Part shown: piece by piece, positions 31,170 through 41,981 of the stretch
Layout of the letters: every line of letters begins with the position of its first letter
Position numbering within the stretch: position 1 is the first letter of the stretch
Origin: Methylococcaceae bacterium
GTDB lineage: Bacteria > Pseudomonadota > Gammaproteobacteria > Methylococcales > Methylomonadaceae
Direction of reading: 5' to 3'
Assembly: GCA_016715325.1 (NCBI GenBank)
Contig: JADKAL010000001.1
Location: 434,001 to 498,000 of the forward strand
DNA length: 64,000 bases
Made by a program: the position numbers and the translations under genes
The notes under the pieces: generated by a model
What the model was told of the DNA's origin: nothing
Databases searched by the model: none
What the model saw: the letters and a program-made list of their open reading frames with translations, nothing else

Positions 31170-32263
31170 ATGCGCGGAACCGAATTATCTACCGAAAATA
31201 TCGCGACTCTCGATGGTATGACAGATGATGAGTTTCAAATGAGGTTACTCGAAGAAGTATCCAGAACATTTGCGCTGACTATCCCTCAATTGCCTGAAAT
31301 TTTATGCCGAGCTGTTGCGAACGCTTATTTGTTGTGTCGAATTGTCGATACCATTGAGGACGAGGTTTCGCTTTCGCCGGAACAAAAAGTTATTTTTGTC
31401 ATGGATTTATTGGCATAGTTAAGACAGGTCGAGGATCTGAAGCATTCGCCGACGAGCTTGCTCCTCTGCTGTCGGTTCAAAATACCTTGCCGGCCGAACA
31501 TGTTTTAATCCGAGTTATTCCTCGAGTCATTCGCATTACTCATCAATTCGATCCTGCGCAAATAGAAGCATTGTCCGCGTGCGTTGAAACTATGGCGGAA
31601 GGTATGCCGCTGTTCCAAGCTGAAAATATGCAGAGTGGTTTGAATAAACTGAGCGATATGGATCGCTATTGTTACTATGTTGCCGGTTGTGTCGGCGAGA
31701 TGCTTACAAAACTATTTTGCCATTACTCCCCGGAAATTGCTCAGCATCGGGATGAAATGCTGGTTTTGGCGGTGTCCTTCGGTCAAGGTTTGCAGATGAC
31801 CAACATCCTTAAAGACATTTGGGACGACGCCGAACGCGGTGTTTGTTGGTTGCCTCAAGATATTTTTACTGAAGTCGGCTACGACTTAAAAAATCTAGGA
31901 ACCCGATCAAACGACGACAAGTTCAGAGTGGGTTTATCCAGGTTGATTAGTATTGCGCGGGATCATCTCAATAACGCCTTAAAGTTCACCCAACTCATTC
32001 CGAGCCATGAAACGGGGATAAGAAACTTTTGTTTGTGGGCATTGGGCATGGCGATTTTAACTCTAAAAAAGATTAAACAAAACTTAGGCTTTACGCGATC
32101 CGAGCAGGTCAAAATTACCCGAAACAGTGTCAGATCGACAATTCTCGCCACTAAACTAGTAGGCCGAAGTAATAGGTTGCTTCGTGTGTTATTCGATTTG
32201 ATCGGACATGATTTACAGGTACCCGGTTTCACCCAGACAGACGCTATACCAAAGCTACGATAG
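31170..32263 (+). CDS. squalene synthase (farnesyl-diphosphate farnesyltransferase type), frameshifted
   Basis: Condenses two FPP and reduces presqualene diphosphate to squalene. Both Asp-rich motifs are present, [10 protein letters not shown] (near 31345) and ILKDIWDD (near 31810), with [18 protein letters not shown] between them, closer to the eukaryote-like squalene synthase than to HpnD/HpnC as I read it. One missing base near 31412 stops the first frame at 31418. The other frame, from about 31412, reads [20 protein letters not shown] and joins smoothly. The start is uncertain (ATG 31170 or TTG 31143). shc begins 19 bases after its stop. Confidence 0.85.
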
Positions 32264-32282
32264 ATATTTAAGAGGATTGACA

Positions 32283-34241
32283 ATGTTTACCGACGCCCAA
32301 ACAGAGACGCAAAATCAGAATTTACCTAGCAGTTCAACGCCGATTGTATTCAAGGACGGACAGCTGGAGACAGCGATAAGGAAAGCACAAGAGAATATAT
32401 TGAGCTTACAAAGTGCTAAAGGCTATTGGGTTTTTGATTTAGAAGCTGACTGCACTATCCCGGCGGAATACATCATGATGATGCATTACCTGGACGATAT
32501 AGACGATACGTTGCAAGCAAAAATTGCAAACTATCTGCGTTCGCGCCAATCCGCCGACGGCAGCTATCCGTTATTTACGCATGGCCCCGGCGATATTAGT
32601 TGTAGCGTGAAGGTATATTATGCATTGAAGTTGTCGGGCGATTCGATTGATTCCCCTCACATGACAGTATTAAGGGAATGGATACTCAATCAAGGCGGCG
32701 CGGCAAAAGCCAATGTGTTTACCCGTATAGCATTAGCTATGTTCAAGCAGTTGCCTTGGCGCGGGGTTCCTTTTATTCCGCCTGAAATCATGTTGTTCCC
32801 AAAGTGGTTTCCGTTCCATTTGGACAAAGTCTCTTACTGGTCAAGAACGGTTATGGTGCCGCTTTTCATTCTCTGCACCTTACAGGCAACGGCAAAAAAT
32901 CCAAAGCAGATCGATATCTTAGAGCTGTTTATTACCCATCCCGATGAAGAGAAACATTATTTTCCGGAAAGAACGTTATTAAATAAGCTCTTTTTGGGAT
33001 TGGATAAGCTAGGTCGAATGGCAGAACCGTTGATTCCTGCAAGTATTCATCAACGCGCCATTGACAAAGCTCGAGATTGGTTTGTTGAACGATTAAACGG
33101 TGAAGATGGCTTAGGCTGTATTTTTCCTGCGATGGTCAACGCTTATGAAGCGTTGCTACTGTTGGGCTACCCCAAAGACCACGACTATGTTGTTACAGCC
33201 CGTAAAGCGATCGATTTGCTTTTAGTGGTGAATGAAAACGATGCTTTTTGCCAGCCGTGCGTTTCTCCGGTATGGGATACCGGTTTGACTGCGCTTGCTT
33301 TACAGGAAGTCGATAAAGAGGCGAATGCCGACAGCTTAAATAAAGCCTACGCATGGCTTAAATCCGTGCAACTTTCCGACGAACCGGGCGACTGGCGAGT
33401 TTCCAGACCGAATTTGCCGGGCGGCGGCTGGGCGTTCCAATATGCAAATCCGCATTACCCCGATGTAGACGATACCGCGGTTGTCGCTTTTGCGATGGCA
33501 GACTCCAATCTCCCAAATTTGGATGAATCTATTCATCGGGCTTCAGTCTGGATTGAAGGGATGCAATCGAAAAACGGCGGTTACGGTGCGTTCGATGTCG
33601 ATAATACGTATTATTACTTAAATGAAATCCCGTTTGCCGATCACGGCGCGTTGCTCGACCCGCCAACGGCGGATGTCAGCGCTCGATGTGCAATGTTGAT
33701 GGCAAGAGCTGGAAAAGAAAAGGGCTTATATCAAGACGCTCTGAAACGGACTATCGACTATTTGCGTTCCGAACAGGAAGCTGACGGCTCATGGTTCGGC
33801 CGTTGGGGTACCAACTATGTTTATGGTACATGGTCGGTTTTGCTGGGATTAGAACAAACTGCTTTACTCAAGACCGATCCGATGTATTTGAATGCTGCGA
33901 GTTATCTCAAAAAGATGCAACGCGAAGACGGCGGTTGGGGTGAAGATAATTACAGCTACCATGATGCCGGCTTCAGCGGTAAATATCACTTCAGCACAGC
34001 CTTTCAAACAGCGTGGGCCGTTTTAGGGCTGATGGCTGCCGGCGAAGCGCGATGTCAGGAGGTTAAAAATGGTATCGACTTTATCCTACGCACTCAACAA
34101 GCCGACGGCGTTTGGAACGACCCTTGCTTTACAGCACCGGGTTTTCCTAGGGTTTTCTATTTGAAATACCACGGCTACGATAAGTTTTTCCCACTTTGGG
34201 CGTTGGCAAGGTATCGTAACGAGCTTAATAAAAAGTGCTAA
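32283..34241 (+). CDS. shc: squalene-hopene cyclase
   Basis: Cyclises squalene to hopene and hopanol on the membrane. The catalytic DVDDTA motif is at residues 394-399; several QW repeats are seen (QSADGSYPLF, QSKNGGYGAF, QEADGSWFGRWG, QREDGGWGEDN, QQADGVWND), and the EDNYSYHD-type C-terminal block is present. The length is 652, typical. ATG 32283 is set by AGAGGA 6-8 bases upstream; the upstream in-frame codons overlap the squalene synthase gene. Its end overlaps hpnG by 7 bases, so it is clearly one operon. Confidence 0.96.
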   Translation: MFTDAQTETQNQNLPSSSTPIVFKDGQLETAIRKAQENILSLQSAKGYWVFDLEADCTIPAEYIMMMHYLDDIDDTLQAKIANYLRSRQSADGSYPLFTHGPGDISCSVKVYYALKLSGDSIDSPHMTVLREWILNQGGAAKANVFTRIALAMFKQLPWRGVPFIPPEIMLFPKWFPFHLDKVSYWSRTVMVPLFILCTLQATAKNPKQIDILELFITHPDEEKHYFPERTLLNKLFLGLDKLGRMAEPLIPASIHQRAIDKARDWFVERLNGEDGLGCIFPAMVNAYEALLLLGYPKDHDYVVTARKAIDLLLVVNENDAFCQPCVSPVWDTGLTALALQEVDKEANADSLNKAYAWLKSVQLSDEPGDWRVSRPNLPGGGWAFQYANPHYPDVDDTAVVAFAMADSNLPNLDESIHRASVWIEGMQSKNGGYGAFDVDNTYYYLNEIPFADHGALLDPPTADVSARCAMLMARAGKEKGLYQDALKRTIDYLRSEQEADGSWFGRWGTNYVYGTWSVLLGLEQTALLKTDPMYLNAASYLKKMQREDGGWGEDNYSYHDAGFSGKYHFSTAFQTAWAVLGLMAAGEARCQEVKNGIDFILRTQQADGVWNDPCFTAPGFPRVFYLKYHGYDKFFPLWALARYRNELNKKC

Positions 34242-34966
34242 CAGGGATTGTTATTGCCTTACCTGAGGAACTGGCTACTTTAACGTCTAAACGGTTAAAA
34301 AAAGGTTGTATTGAAACCTTAAACGATAAGATATTGATTATCTGTTCGGGAGCCGGTGAAAATAACGCTCGACTTGCGTCCGAGTTACTAGTCGATAACG
34401 GTGTTAAAAGGCTGATTAGCTGGGGGTGTGCAGCCGCGTTGGATTCCGCGCTGCAGTCAGGGGATTTAGTTTTGGCTGAAAGTTGCATTGATGCTCAGCA
34501 AGTTGGAATTGAGTTCGATAATAAGGGATGGGTTAGCCATGTGCAGTCTTCTATTAATCGACAAATTCCAATTTACGTCGGTAAGTTAGCCGAAAGTAAA
34601 CACATTGTTGAAACGACTGAAGATAAGACGGAACTCGGAAAAGCGACCGGTGCCATCGCTTTGGATATGGAGAGTACGGCGATCGCCAAAGTGGCTAGTT
34701 TGAACGGTATTCCTTTTATGACGATCAGGGTAATTGCCGATACATTGAAAATGAATTTGCCCAAATCAGTCAGTTATGCTTTGAATGAACAAGGCGAGGT
34801 TGTTTTAAAAAAACTGCTTCTATTTCTATTCCTTCATCCGAGCGAATTGCCTGGATTGATTAAATTAGGCTTTGCATTCAATGCAGCGAAAAAAACGTTG
34901 AAATGCATTGCTAGAGATATTCAGCTGATAATCCATGACGGTTCCTCTGATATATCGGTCTCTTAA
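34235..34966 (+). CDS. hpnG: adenosylhopane nucleosidase/phosphorylase HpnG
   Basis: Member of the purine nucleoside phosphorylase/MTA-SAH nucleosidase fold that removes adenine from adenosylhopane to yield ribosyl- or phosphoribosylhopane. Visible: ICSGAGENNARLASELL, ISWGCAAALDSALQSGDLVL and the active-site DMESTAIAKVASLNGIPF segment. The start is GTG at 34235, overlapping the shc stop, which indicates translational coupling. The 243-residue length is slightly longer than plain MTA nucleosidases, as in HpnG proteins. Position between shc and hpnO supports the call. Confidence 0.88.
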   Translation: MLTGIVIALPEELATLTSKRLKKGCIETLNDKILIICSGAGENNARLASELLVDNGVKRLISWGCAAALDSALQSGDLVLAESCIDAQQVGIEFDNKGWVSHVQSSINRQIPIYVGKLAESKHIVETTEDKTELGKATGAIALDMESTAIAKVASLNGIPFMTIRVIADTLKMNLPKSVSYALNEQGEVVLKKLLLFLFLHPSELPGLIKLGFAFNAAKKTLKCIARDIQLIIHDGSSDISVS

Positions 34967-35063
34967 ATTTTGCCAAATCAAAAATCTATTTAATTATTAA
35001 CTTGAATTCATGTTTTTATTGAATTTATGCAAATACTCAATTATTTAATTTTTAGAAATACTT

Positions 35064-36452
35064 ATGTCCTTTAGTATCGCCGAGCTTTTTACCAAACATA
35101 ATCAGGATAAGTTCGACCTTTACGAACAGCATCTTAATAATCAGATGGTTAGGGTATTAAAAACAATCGGTTACGACCGTCATTACAAAAGTGCCGTCGG
35201 CCAGTACCTCTACGATCAAGACGGCACCGAATATTTAGATTTACTCAGCGGTTTCGGCGTTTTTGCACTGGGACGCAATCATCCGACAATCGCCGATGCT
35301 TTGAAAGAAACATTGTCTTTGGAGCTGCCGAATCTGGTGCAATTGGATGTATCCGTTTTAAGTGGTTTGCTTGCGCAAGAGCTACTCAAAACCACGCCGG
35401 ACAATATTAACAAGATATTTTTCTGTAACTCGGGCACAGAAGCAGTTGAAGCAGCTATAAAGTTTGCCCGTTTTACGACAAAACGAGAAAAAATCGTTTA
35501 TTGCGAACATGCCTATCATGGGTTAACACTTGGCGCTTTATCGCTAAACGGGGAAGAGATATTTCGTAACGGTTTCGGACCGTTAATCCCAGGCTGTAGT
35601 GCGGTACCGTTTAACGATTTGGTCGCTTTGGAGCAAGCATTAAGCAACAAAGATGTTGCGGCGTTTATTGTCGAGCCTATTCAAGGTAAAGGCGTTAATC
35701 TGCCGGACGATAACTATCTCGTGGAAGTTGAAAAGCTCTGTAAAAAATACGGCACACTCATGGTAGCTGATGAAGTACAGACCGGATTGGGACGTACCGG
35801 AAAATTCTGGGCTGTCGATCATTGGGGGGTTAAACCCGACATGATTTGTATGGCTAAGGCATTGTCTGGAGGCCATGTCCCGGTGGGTGCGGTTGCTATG
35901 ACAACGAAAATTATGGATACCGTCTATAACCGAATGGATCGGGCAGTTGTACACGGATCAACCTTTGCTAAGAATAATTTAGCAATGGCTGCTGGATTGG
36001 CGACGTTACACGTCTTAAAAGAAGAGAATTTGATCGAAAAGAGCGGCATTATCGGAAACGATATTATTGCTTCGATTAATGCTATGTCTTCTAAATACGA
36101 GTTCCTGAAAGAAGCTCGCGGGAAAGGCATGATGATTGCTATCGAGTTTCATGCACCAAAAAGCCTGAAATTAAAGGCAGCATGGGCCATGTTGGAAGCG
36201 GCGAATAAAGGACTATTTTGCCAAATGATTACGATTCCATTGTTTAAAGAACACCATATTCTTACGCAAGTCGCTGGTCACGGAATGAACGTGGTGAAAT
36301 TGCTACCGCCTTTGGTCTTGACTCAAAAAGACCGCGACCATATCGTTAGTTCTTTCGATCAAGTGATTGCCGAAACCCATCAAATTCCAGGTTCGATCTG
36401 GGATTTAGGTAAAAATCTCGCAAGCCATGCTTTGAAAGGAAAAAGTAAGTAA
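35064..36452 (+). CDS. hpnO: class III aminotransferase HpnO (aminobacteriohopanetriol)
   Basis: PLP enzyme of the acetylornithine/class III type. FFCNSGTEAVEAAIKFAR binds PLP phosphate, YCEHAYHGLTLGALSL follows, VADEVQTGLGRTGKFWA holds the Asp, and AKALSGGHVPVGA holds the Schiff-base lysine. Length 462 with an N-terminal lead before the catalytic fold. In hopanoid loci this family (HpnO) makes 35-aminobacteriohopanetriol. It is 97 bases after hpnG, probably the same transcript. Another ornithine-type aminotransferase is the alternative, less likely here. Confidence 0.85.
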   Translation: MSFSIAELFTKHNQDKFDLYEQHLNNQMVRVLKTIGYDRHYKSAVGQYLYDQDGTEYLDLLSGFGVFALGRNHPTIADALKETLSLELPNLVQLDVSVLSGLLAQELLKTTPDNINKIFFCNSGTEAVEAAIKFARFTTKREKIVYCEHAYHGLTLGALSLNGEEIFRNGFGPLIPGCSAVPFNDLVALEQALSNKDVAAFIVEPIQGKGVNLPDDNYLVEVEKLCKKYGTLMVADEVQTGLGRTGKFWAVDHWGVKPDMICMAKALSGGHVPVGAVAMTTKIMDTVYNRMDRAVVHGSTFAKNNLAMAAGLATLHVLKEENLIEKSGIIGNDIIASINAMSSKYEFLKEARGKGMMIAIEFHAPKSLKLKAAWAMLEAANKGLFCQMITIPLFKEHHILTQVAGHGMNVVKLLPPLVLTQKDRDHIVSSFDQVIAETHQIPGSIWDLGKNLASHALKGKSK

Positions 36453-36456
36453 TTCT

Positions 36457-36812
36457 ATGAAAAAAGTATTATTGATAACGTGTCTCTTAGTACTGAATTT
36501 AGCCACTATCGATATAGAGGCACACGCCGTTGTGACCGATCACACATTAAAAATCGAGCAGCCGAGAGTTAATCAAGCGAAAAAGTCGAATTGACTTTCA
36601 ATTCGAAAATTGAATTGGGTTTATCGCAAGTCTACTTGGTCAGTAAAGGCGATAAGCATACTTTGTTAGACATCGGAGAAGGGATTAAACAAGGCAATGT
36701 TGTCGTTAATATTCCGCCGCTTACTCCCGGCGAGTATGCCTTGAGGTATAAAATATTCGCGGCTGACGGTCATTTGACCGAAGACGTTATTCATTTTTCA
36801 GTTACTCCTTGA
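36457..36812 (+). CDS. copC: CopC-family periplasmic copper-binding protein, frameshifted
   Basis: ATG 36457 begins a signal peptide (MKKVLLITCLLVLNLA) and reads EAHAVVTDHTLKIEQPRVNQA, with the mature N-terminus HAVV fitting the CopC copper ligand His1. The frame then stops at 36592-36594. One base is missing near 36578 (GCG-AAA where GCGGAAA restores AEKVELTFNSKIE); the other frame continues to PGEYALRYKIFAADGHLTEDVIHF, where DGH is the second conserved His motif. Restored length is about 118, normal for CopC. copD follows 14 bases later. Confidence 0.85.
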
Positions 36813-36826
36813 AGTAGTTTATTAAG

Positions 36827-38488
36827 ATGGCTGGTATTGCTGATTTTCTCGATTCACTTATTGGCGGGTTCGACCTGATTTGTTTCTGCTTGGCTGTCGG
36901 CGGGCTCTTTTGGGGCTTATTCATTTTGCGGCCTTGGGATCAGCATAGCGGCTATAACGATGTGTTAATCGACAAGACTGTCAGCCTTATTTATAAAGGC
37001 GGCTTTTATCTCGCCGGGGCGCAGATTTTCAAAATTATTTTGAAAATCTGGCTGATGACGGCATTGCTTAACCGCTGGCCTTTCCCTGAGTTTGCCGAAA
37101 CCACCCAGTTCATCGGCGGAATTATTCGCAGTTCACTAACTTTAGCATTAGCTGGTTACTGTTACATTTATCTTCGTAACAATGCGACTTCAAAAAAGCA
37201 CTGGTTAACCGCAAATTGTCTTGCCGTGCCAATGATTGTATCGGGTGCTTGGCTGGTGCATGGCGCAGGCCGTTTCGATTACCAAATATTTTTAATGACA
37301 TTCACCGTGTTGCACCAAGTAGCGGCTGCGATCTGGATAGGCAGTGTCTTTCAGCTTGTCAATATTTGGTTGCTGCGGCATAGCCGGAAGATTCCCGAAA
37401 CACTCTGGCCTAGGTTGCTTAAACAATTTTCACCTTATGGCATGGTTGCAGTTGCCGGTATTTTAATATCTGGCTTACCCATTGCTTTGCAATACATCAA
37501 TACATGGAACGGATTAATCGGTACCGGTTACGGAAACCTATTGACGGTGAAAGTTATTTTGCTCTCGATGGCGTTAGGTTATGCGTGGTTAAATCGTTCG
37601 TCCGTGCTGAATTACGGCACAACCGGTAATCCCTATGCAATAACAAACCGTGTGCCTTATTTTGTCGAAGCGGAGACATTTGTTTTAGTGACGTTGCTCT
37701 TTACGGCTGCTAGTTTAGCGTCGCAACCGCCCGCTATCGATATCCCAACACTGACTGCGACATGGCAGGAAGTCATAGCCACCTTTAAACCGCAAATTCC
37801 GCAAACCGATTCACCTAGTCATTCCGCATTAATTGCCGGTGAAGCGGGTCGTGTCGCAATTGTCGGACAAATACCGTCATTAGCCGCAACGGAATGGTCG
37901 AACTATAATCACAATATTGCCGGTATCTTCTTAACTGTTATGAGCTTTTTTGCCATGTTGTCGTATATAAGACAACTACCGTCATTTCGATCTGTAACTA
38001 ATTTATTGAATTTTACGCAATATTGGCCAGCCGGGTTTGTTTTGCTTGGTATTTTCCTGTTTTTTAGAAGCGATGCTGAAACATGGCCGCTGGGACCTAT
38101 CGGTTTTTGGGATAGTACGTTCAATAACGGCGAGGTTCTGCAACATCGCATAGCCACGTTGTTAGTGTTTACTCTCGGGGTCATGGAGTTGCGGGCAAGG
38201 TTAAACGACAAGGCGGGTACCATGCTAATGTTCGCTTTTCCGGTATTGTCTGCTTTCGGCGGGTTAATGTTACTCACCCATTCTCATATTGGCTTTCAGC
38301 CTAAAAGCGCATTTTTGATACAGGTCGGGCATACCGCAATGGGAGTTTTCTCTCTTATTTTGGCTTGCGGACGTTGGTTGGAATTAAAATTGGACCGTCC
38401 CGGCAAAAATATTGCCGGTTTTGTCTCTGTTGCGGCATTATTTATTATAGGACTTATCCTGATGTTCTACCGTGAACCTCTTTATTGA
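36827..38488 (+). CDS. copD: CopD-family copper transport membrane protein
   Basis: Inner-membrane partner of CopC in copper uptake. The 553-residue product has about twelve to fourteen hydrophobic helices; the CopD core is [23 protein letters not shown], with [14 protein letters not shown] after it, and histidines in the later helices ([33 protein letters not shown]) suit metal or heme binding. Copper supply matters for methane monooxygenase in methanotrophs, but regulation is not visible. The stop is 1 base before the preferred start of dxs copy 2. Confidence 0.88.
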   Translation: MAGIADFLDSLIGGFDLICFCLAVGGLFWGLFILRPWDQHSGYNDVLIDKTVSLIYKGGFYLAGAQIFKIILKIWLMTALLNRWPFPEFAETTQFIGGIIRSSLTLALAGYCYIYLRNNATSKKHWLTANCLAVPMIVSGAWLVHGAGRFDYQIFLMTFTVLHQVAAAIWIGSVFQLVNIWLLRHSRKIPETLWPRLLKQFSPYGMVAVAGILISGLPIALQYINTWNGLIGTGYGNLLTVKVILLSMALGYAWLNRSSVLNYGTTGNPYAITNRVPYFVEAETFVLVTLLFTAASLASQPPAIDIPTLTATWQEVIATFKPQIPQTDSPSHSALIAGEAGRVAIVGQIPSLAATEWSNYNHNIAGIFLTVMSFFAMLSYIRQLPSFRSVTNLLNFTQYWPAGFVLLGIFLFFRSDAETWPLGPIGFWDSTFNNGEVLQHRIATLLVFTLGVMELRARLNDKAGTMLMFAFPVLSAFGGLMLLTHSHIGFQPKSAFLIQVGHTAMGVFSLILACGRWLELKLDRPGKNIAGFVSVAALFIIGLILMFYREPLY

Positions 38489-38489
38489 T

Positions 38490-40346
38490 ATGGACAAATC
38501 GAACTATCAACTACTCGACGGAATTACTTACCCCGCAGACGTCCGTCGGCTGAAGCGAGGTCAGTTAAAGACCTTAAGTAAAGAGTTACGGGAATACCTG
38601 ACGCAAAGCGTCAGCATCTCGGGCGGGCATTTTTCGGCGGGCTTGGGGACGGTCGAATTGACGGTCGCTTTGCACTACGTATTCGATACGCCCAACGACC
38701 AACTGGTGTGGGATGTCGGCCATCAAGCCTACCCGCATAAAATCCTAACCGGCCGCAAAGACCGCATGACCAGCATACGCACGCGCGACGGTATTTGTGC
38801 GTTTCCAAGCCGGGCCGAGAGCGAATACGACGCCTTCGGGGTCGGCCATTCAAGCACCTCGATCAGCGCGGCTTTAGGAATGGCGATAGCATCCGAACTC
38901 AAAGGCGAACACAAACACATGGTCGCCATCATCGGCGACGGCAGCATCACCGGCGGCATGGCCTTCGAAGCCCTGAACCATGCCGGCGCCATCGACGCCA
39001 ACTTATTGGTTATCCTCAACGACAACGACATGTCCATTTCGCCGAATGTCGGTGCGATGAACAACTACCTGACCAAAATCCTGTCGAGCAAACTGTATTC
39101 CTCGGTTCGCGAAGAAAGCAAAAAAGTCCTGAGTTTAATGCCGAGCGTGTGGGAACTGGCGCGGCGCACCGAAGAACACATGAAAGGCATGATCGTGCCC
39201 GGCACCTTGTTTGAAGAACTGGGCTTCAACTACATCGGCCCCATTGACGGCCACGACGTCGACATGCTGGTGGAAACCCTGGAAAACCTCAAACACATCA
39301 GCGGGCCGCGGTTTTTACACATCGTCACCAAAAAAGGCAAGGGCTACGCACCGGCGGAAAAAGACCCCTTGGCCTACCATGGCGTACCGGCGTTCGATCC
39401 GACCCAAGACAACCTGCCGAAGAGCAAAGCGGGTGCACCGACCTATACCGAAGTCTTCGGCGATTGGCTGTGCGACATGGCCGCCCAAGACGAACGGCTG
39501 CTAGGTATTACCCCGGCGATGCGCGAAGGTTCAGGGCTGGTTAAATTTTCCACACAGTTTCCCAAACGGTATTTTGATGTTGCGATCGCCGAACAACATG
39601 CGGTGACCTTAGCCGCCGGGCAAGCCTGCCAAGGCGCAAAACCGGTGGTGGCGATCTACTCAACCTTCCTGCAACGCGGCTACGACCAGCTCATCCACGA
39701 CGTCGCCATCCAAAACCTGGACGTCCTGTTCGCCCTGGATAGAGCCGGGCTGGTGGGGCCCGATGGGCCGACCCATGCCGGCAGCTTCGACTACAGCTAC
39801 CTAAGCTGCATCCCGAACATGCTAATCATGGCGCCGGCCGACGAAAACGAATGCCGCCAGATGCTGACCACCGGCTTCCAATACCCAGGCCCTGCCTCCG
39901 TCAGGTATCCAAGAGGCAAAGGCCCCGGCGCGGCTGTAGACAAAGCCCTAACCGCGCTGCCCATCGGCAAAGGCGAAATCAAACGGCAGGGCGAAAACAT
40001 CGTCATTCTGGCGTGGGGCAGCATGGTGACGCCGTCTGAGCAAGTGGGCAACAAACTCAATGCCACGGTAGTGAACATGCGCTATATCAAACCGCTGGAT
40101 GAAGAACTCATCTTGAAATTGGCGCAAACGCATGAAATTCTCGTAACGGTGGAAGAAAACGTATTATCGGGCGGCGCGGGCAGCGCCGTAAACACCCTGT
40201 TGCACAAACACAAAATTCTCAAGCACACGCTTAACATCGGCCTACCCGACTGTTTCGTCGAACAAGGCAGCCGTGAGGAATTGTTGAATTTGTGCGGGTT
40301 GGATAGCAAAGGTATATTGGCGCAAATCAAGGCATTTACGGCCTAG
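38490..40346 (+). CDS. dxs: 1-deoxy-D-xylulose-5-phosphate synthase, copy 2
   Basis: Second Dxs, same reaction as the gene at 7059-9038. Residues diverge only at the N-terminus ([18 protein letters not shown]) and the last few residues ([12 protein letters not shown]). It has the family-normal [13 protein letters not shown], without the extra Met of copy 1. ATG 38490 gives 618 residues, the normal length; an earlier GTG at 38472 would overlap copD. Tightly placed after copD and before apt at the end of the hopanoid operon, it probably supplies isoprenoid precursor under the control of that operon. Confidence 0.95.
   Translation: MDKSNYQLLDGITYPADVRRLKRGQLKTLSKELREYLTQSVSISGGHFSAGLGTVELTVALHYVFDTPNDQLVWDVGHQAYPHKILTGRKDRMTSIRTRDGICAFPSRAESEYDAFGVGHSSTSISAALGMAIASELKGEHKHMVAIIGDGSITGGMAFEALNHAGAIDANLLVILNDNDMSISPNVGAMNNYLTKILSSKLYSSVREESKKVLSLMPSVWELARRTEEHMKGMIVPGTLFEELGFNYIGPIDGHDVDMLVETLENLKHISGPRFLHIVTKKGKGYAPAEKDPLAYHGVPAFDPTQDNLPKSKAGAPTYTEVFGDWLCDMAAQDERLLGITPAMREGSGLVKFSTQFPKRYFDVAIAEQHAVTLAAGQACQGAKPVVAIYSTFLQRGYDQLIHDVAIQNLDVLFALDRAGLVGPDGPTHAGSFDYSYLSCIPNMLIMAPADENECRQMLTTGFQYPGPASVRYPRGKGPGAAVDKALTALPIGKGEIKRQGENIVILAWGSMVTPSEQVGNKLNATVVNMRYIKPLDEELILKLAQTHEILVTVEENVLSGGAGSAVNTLLHKHKILKHTLNIGLPDCFVEQGSREELLNLCGLDSKGILAQIKAFTA
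38526..40306 (+). repeat. long direct repeat, copy 2 (within dxs)
   Basis: The partner of 7212-8995 in the same orientation, 31 kb away. It is 1781 bases long, three fewer than copy 1 because of one codon. Identity is lowest near 38560-38700 and 39540-39620, and nearly complete elsewhere, a mosaic suggesting gene conversion. Confidence 0.93.
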
Positions 40347-40381
40347 TCGAAAAGAGCAGAAACTCAAAGCAGGTAGCAGTA

Positions 40382-40896
40382 GTGGAAAGATTGATCAACA
40401 AAATACGTGATATTCCAGATTTTCCAAAGCCGGGTATTATCTTTAAAGATATTACGCCAATGGTAAAAGATCCCGCTACGTTACGTTTGTCGGTACACAT
40501 GTTACTGCAACCTTTTTTAGGACGGAACATCACGGCGGTTGCCGGGATGGAAGCACGCGGCTTTATTTTCGGATCCTTGGTTGCTTGGGAGCTTGGCTTA
40601 CCCTTTATTCCGCTCAGAAAGCCGGGAAAACTGCCCTACGATGTTCAAAGTGTCGAATACGATCTCGAATACGGATCGGCCGCTTTGGAGGTTCATATCG
40701 ACGCTTTTAATGCCGATGACCGGGTGTTGTTGATTGACGATCTACTAGCCACCGGCGGCACTGCAAAGCCAGTTGCGAATTAGTAGAAAAATCGGGAGCC
40801 AAAGTTGAAGCCTGTGCTTTCGTGGTCGAGCTGGATTTTTTAAATGGCCGGGAAAAACTCAAAGATTACGAAATCCACACGTTGATTCATTATTAA
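40382..40896 (+). CDS. apt: adenine phosphoribosyltransferase, frameshifted near the 3' end
   Basis: Salvages adenine to AMP with PRPP. Seen: FPKPGIIFKDITPM, AGMEARGFIFGSLVAWELG, LRKPGKLPYD and the PRPP motif VLLIDDLLATGGTA. The first frame stops at 40783; a missing T in GTTGC near 40773 explains it, since the next frame reads CELVEKSGAKVEACAFVVEL and ends normally at 40896. Restored length is about 171. The start is GTG at 40382. Adenine released by HpnG next door would be a substrate, so the placement may be meaningful. Confidence 0.9.
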
Positions 40897-40923
40897 TCAT
40901 TACCAAAAATCGCATTCAAAATT

Positions 40924-41883
40924 CTACAATCCAAGCGCTCTGAATTCGCTACAAGGTCTTGAGCGTTGCCATACACGTTCGAACTCGTCCGATAATTGCC
41001 TATTCTTTGCGGGCTGCGTAGGACTCCATACACCCAGCATTTTGTTGCCTTGTTGTCGAAACAGATAACCTTCACGGTCGTTGATCAAAAATGCGGAAGG
41101 ATATTGCATGTCTTCGGCTTCGATCGGCGTGCGAAATAAGAAAATCGACGGCAATCGCTGAGCGAGCTCTAGTAAAGGGTGTGGTTGGTTCCTAACCGCG
41201 ATTGTGTCTTGCACGATAGTCATAACAGTGCCGCCTTCGCTGCCGATTGCGAACTGTTTAAGCGCTTCAACCATGTCTTTATGTCCGTATAAAGCGGGTT
41301 CTAAATCAGGGGTATAGATGCAAATCTGCTTACGGGATTTTTGGATTAAAGAAATCGACGCCATCAAAATATCTTGAAGTGTACTAACTTCGGTAATTTC
41401 TATTGAAGCCTCTATCGGTTTAGGAGCAGGGCGTCTGGATGGTATTGCCGGTACTAATGGCATGCGCATTAATTGGTGTGCGATGTCGGCTTCGAAAAAA
41501 AGCTTACCTTCTTCGGTAAAGCCGAGTTTTTGATAAAAATTTAATACAGCGGTTTGTGCATGCAAAGTTACTTCAATAAAACCTAATTTACGGGCTTTGT
41601 CTAATATAGCCGTGATTAAAGCTTTACCGACCCCTTTTCCTCGCCAATTTTCCAATACAGCCATTCTGCCTATTTTGCGATCAGGAGACAGTCTGGCTGT
41701 ACCGATTGGCTTGTGATGGTTATCGCGTGCGATGACATGGTAACAATTCGAATCGATTACATCGAACTCAATGTCTTCGGGAATATTTTGCTCAACAATA
41801 AAGACGGCTTTCCGGATCAATCGAAGGTCTTCAAAATCTGCTTTGTAATCGGCGGGTTCAACCCGAAAGTCGGAGATGTGCAT
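40924..41883 (-). CDS. GNAT acetyltransferase fused to a C-terminal DUF7931-type domain
   Basis: Residues 1-145 are a GNAT domain: IRKAVFIVEQNIPEDIEFD, then the acetyl-CoA loop RMAVLENWRGKGVGKALITAI and HAQTAVLNFYQKLGF. Residues about 165-319 are a separate domain with SISLIQKSRKQICIYTPDLEP and EFERVWQRSRPCSEFR, resembling the phospholipase-D-like tail found on a group of proteobacterial GNAT proteins (DUF7931). Substrate is unknown. It is the last gene of the folP-ppk1-def direction and 98 bases after def. Confidence 0.75.
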   Translation of the reverse strand: MHISDFRVEPADYKADFEDLRLIRKAVFIVEQNIPEDIEFDVIDSNCYHVIARDNHHKPIGTARLSPDRKIGRMAVLENWRGKGVGKALITAILDKARKLGFIEVTLHAQTAVLNFYQKLGFTEEGKLFFEADIAHQLMRMPLVPAIPSRRPAPKPIEASIEITEVSTLQDILMASISLIQKSRKQICIYTPDLEPALYGHKDMVEALKQFAIGSEGGTVMTIVQDTIAVRNQPHPLLELAQRLPSIFLFRTPIEAEDMQYPSAFLINDREGYLFRQQGNKMLGVWSPTQPAKNRQLSDEFERVWQRSRPCSEFRALGL

Positions 41884-41981
41884 GATGTTATTGAATAATA
41901 TCCGAATAGCGACAGGTAGAAAGTTTATAACGAAGACGATAGTAAAAAGTAATTTTTCTATTTGAACAAGTGTAAACGCTT

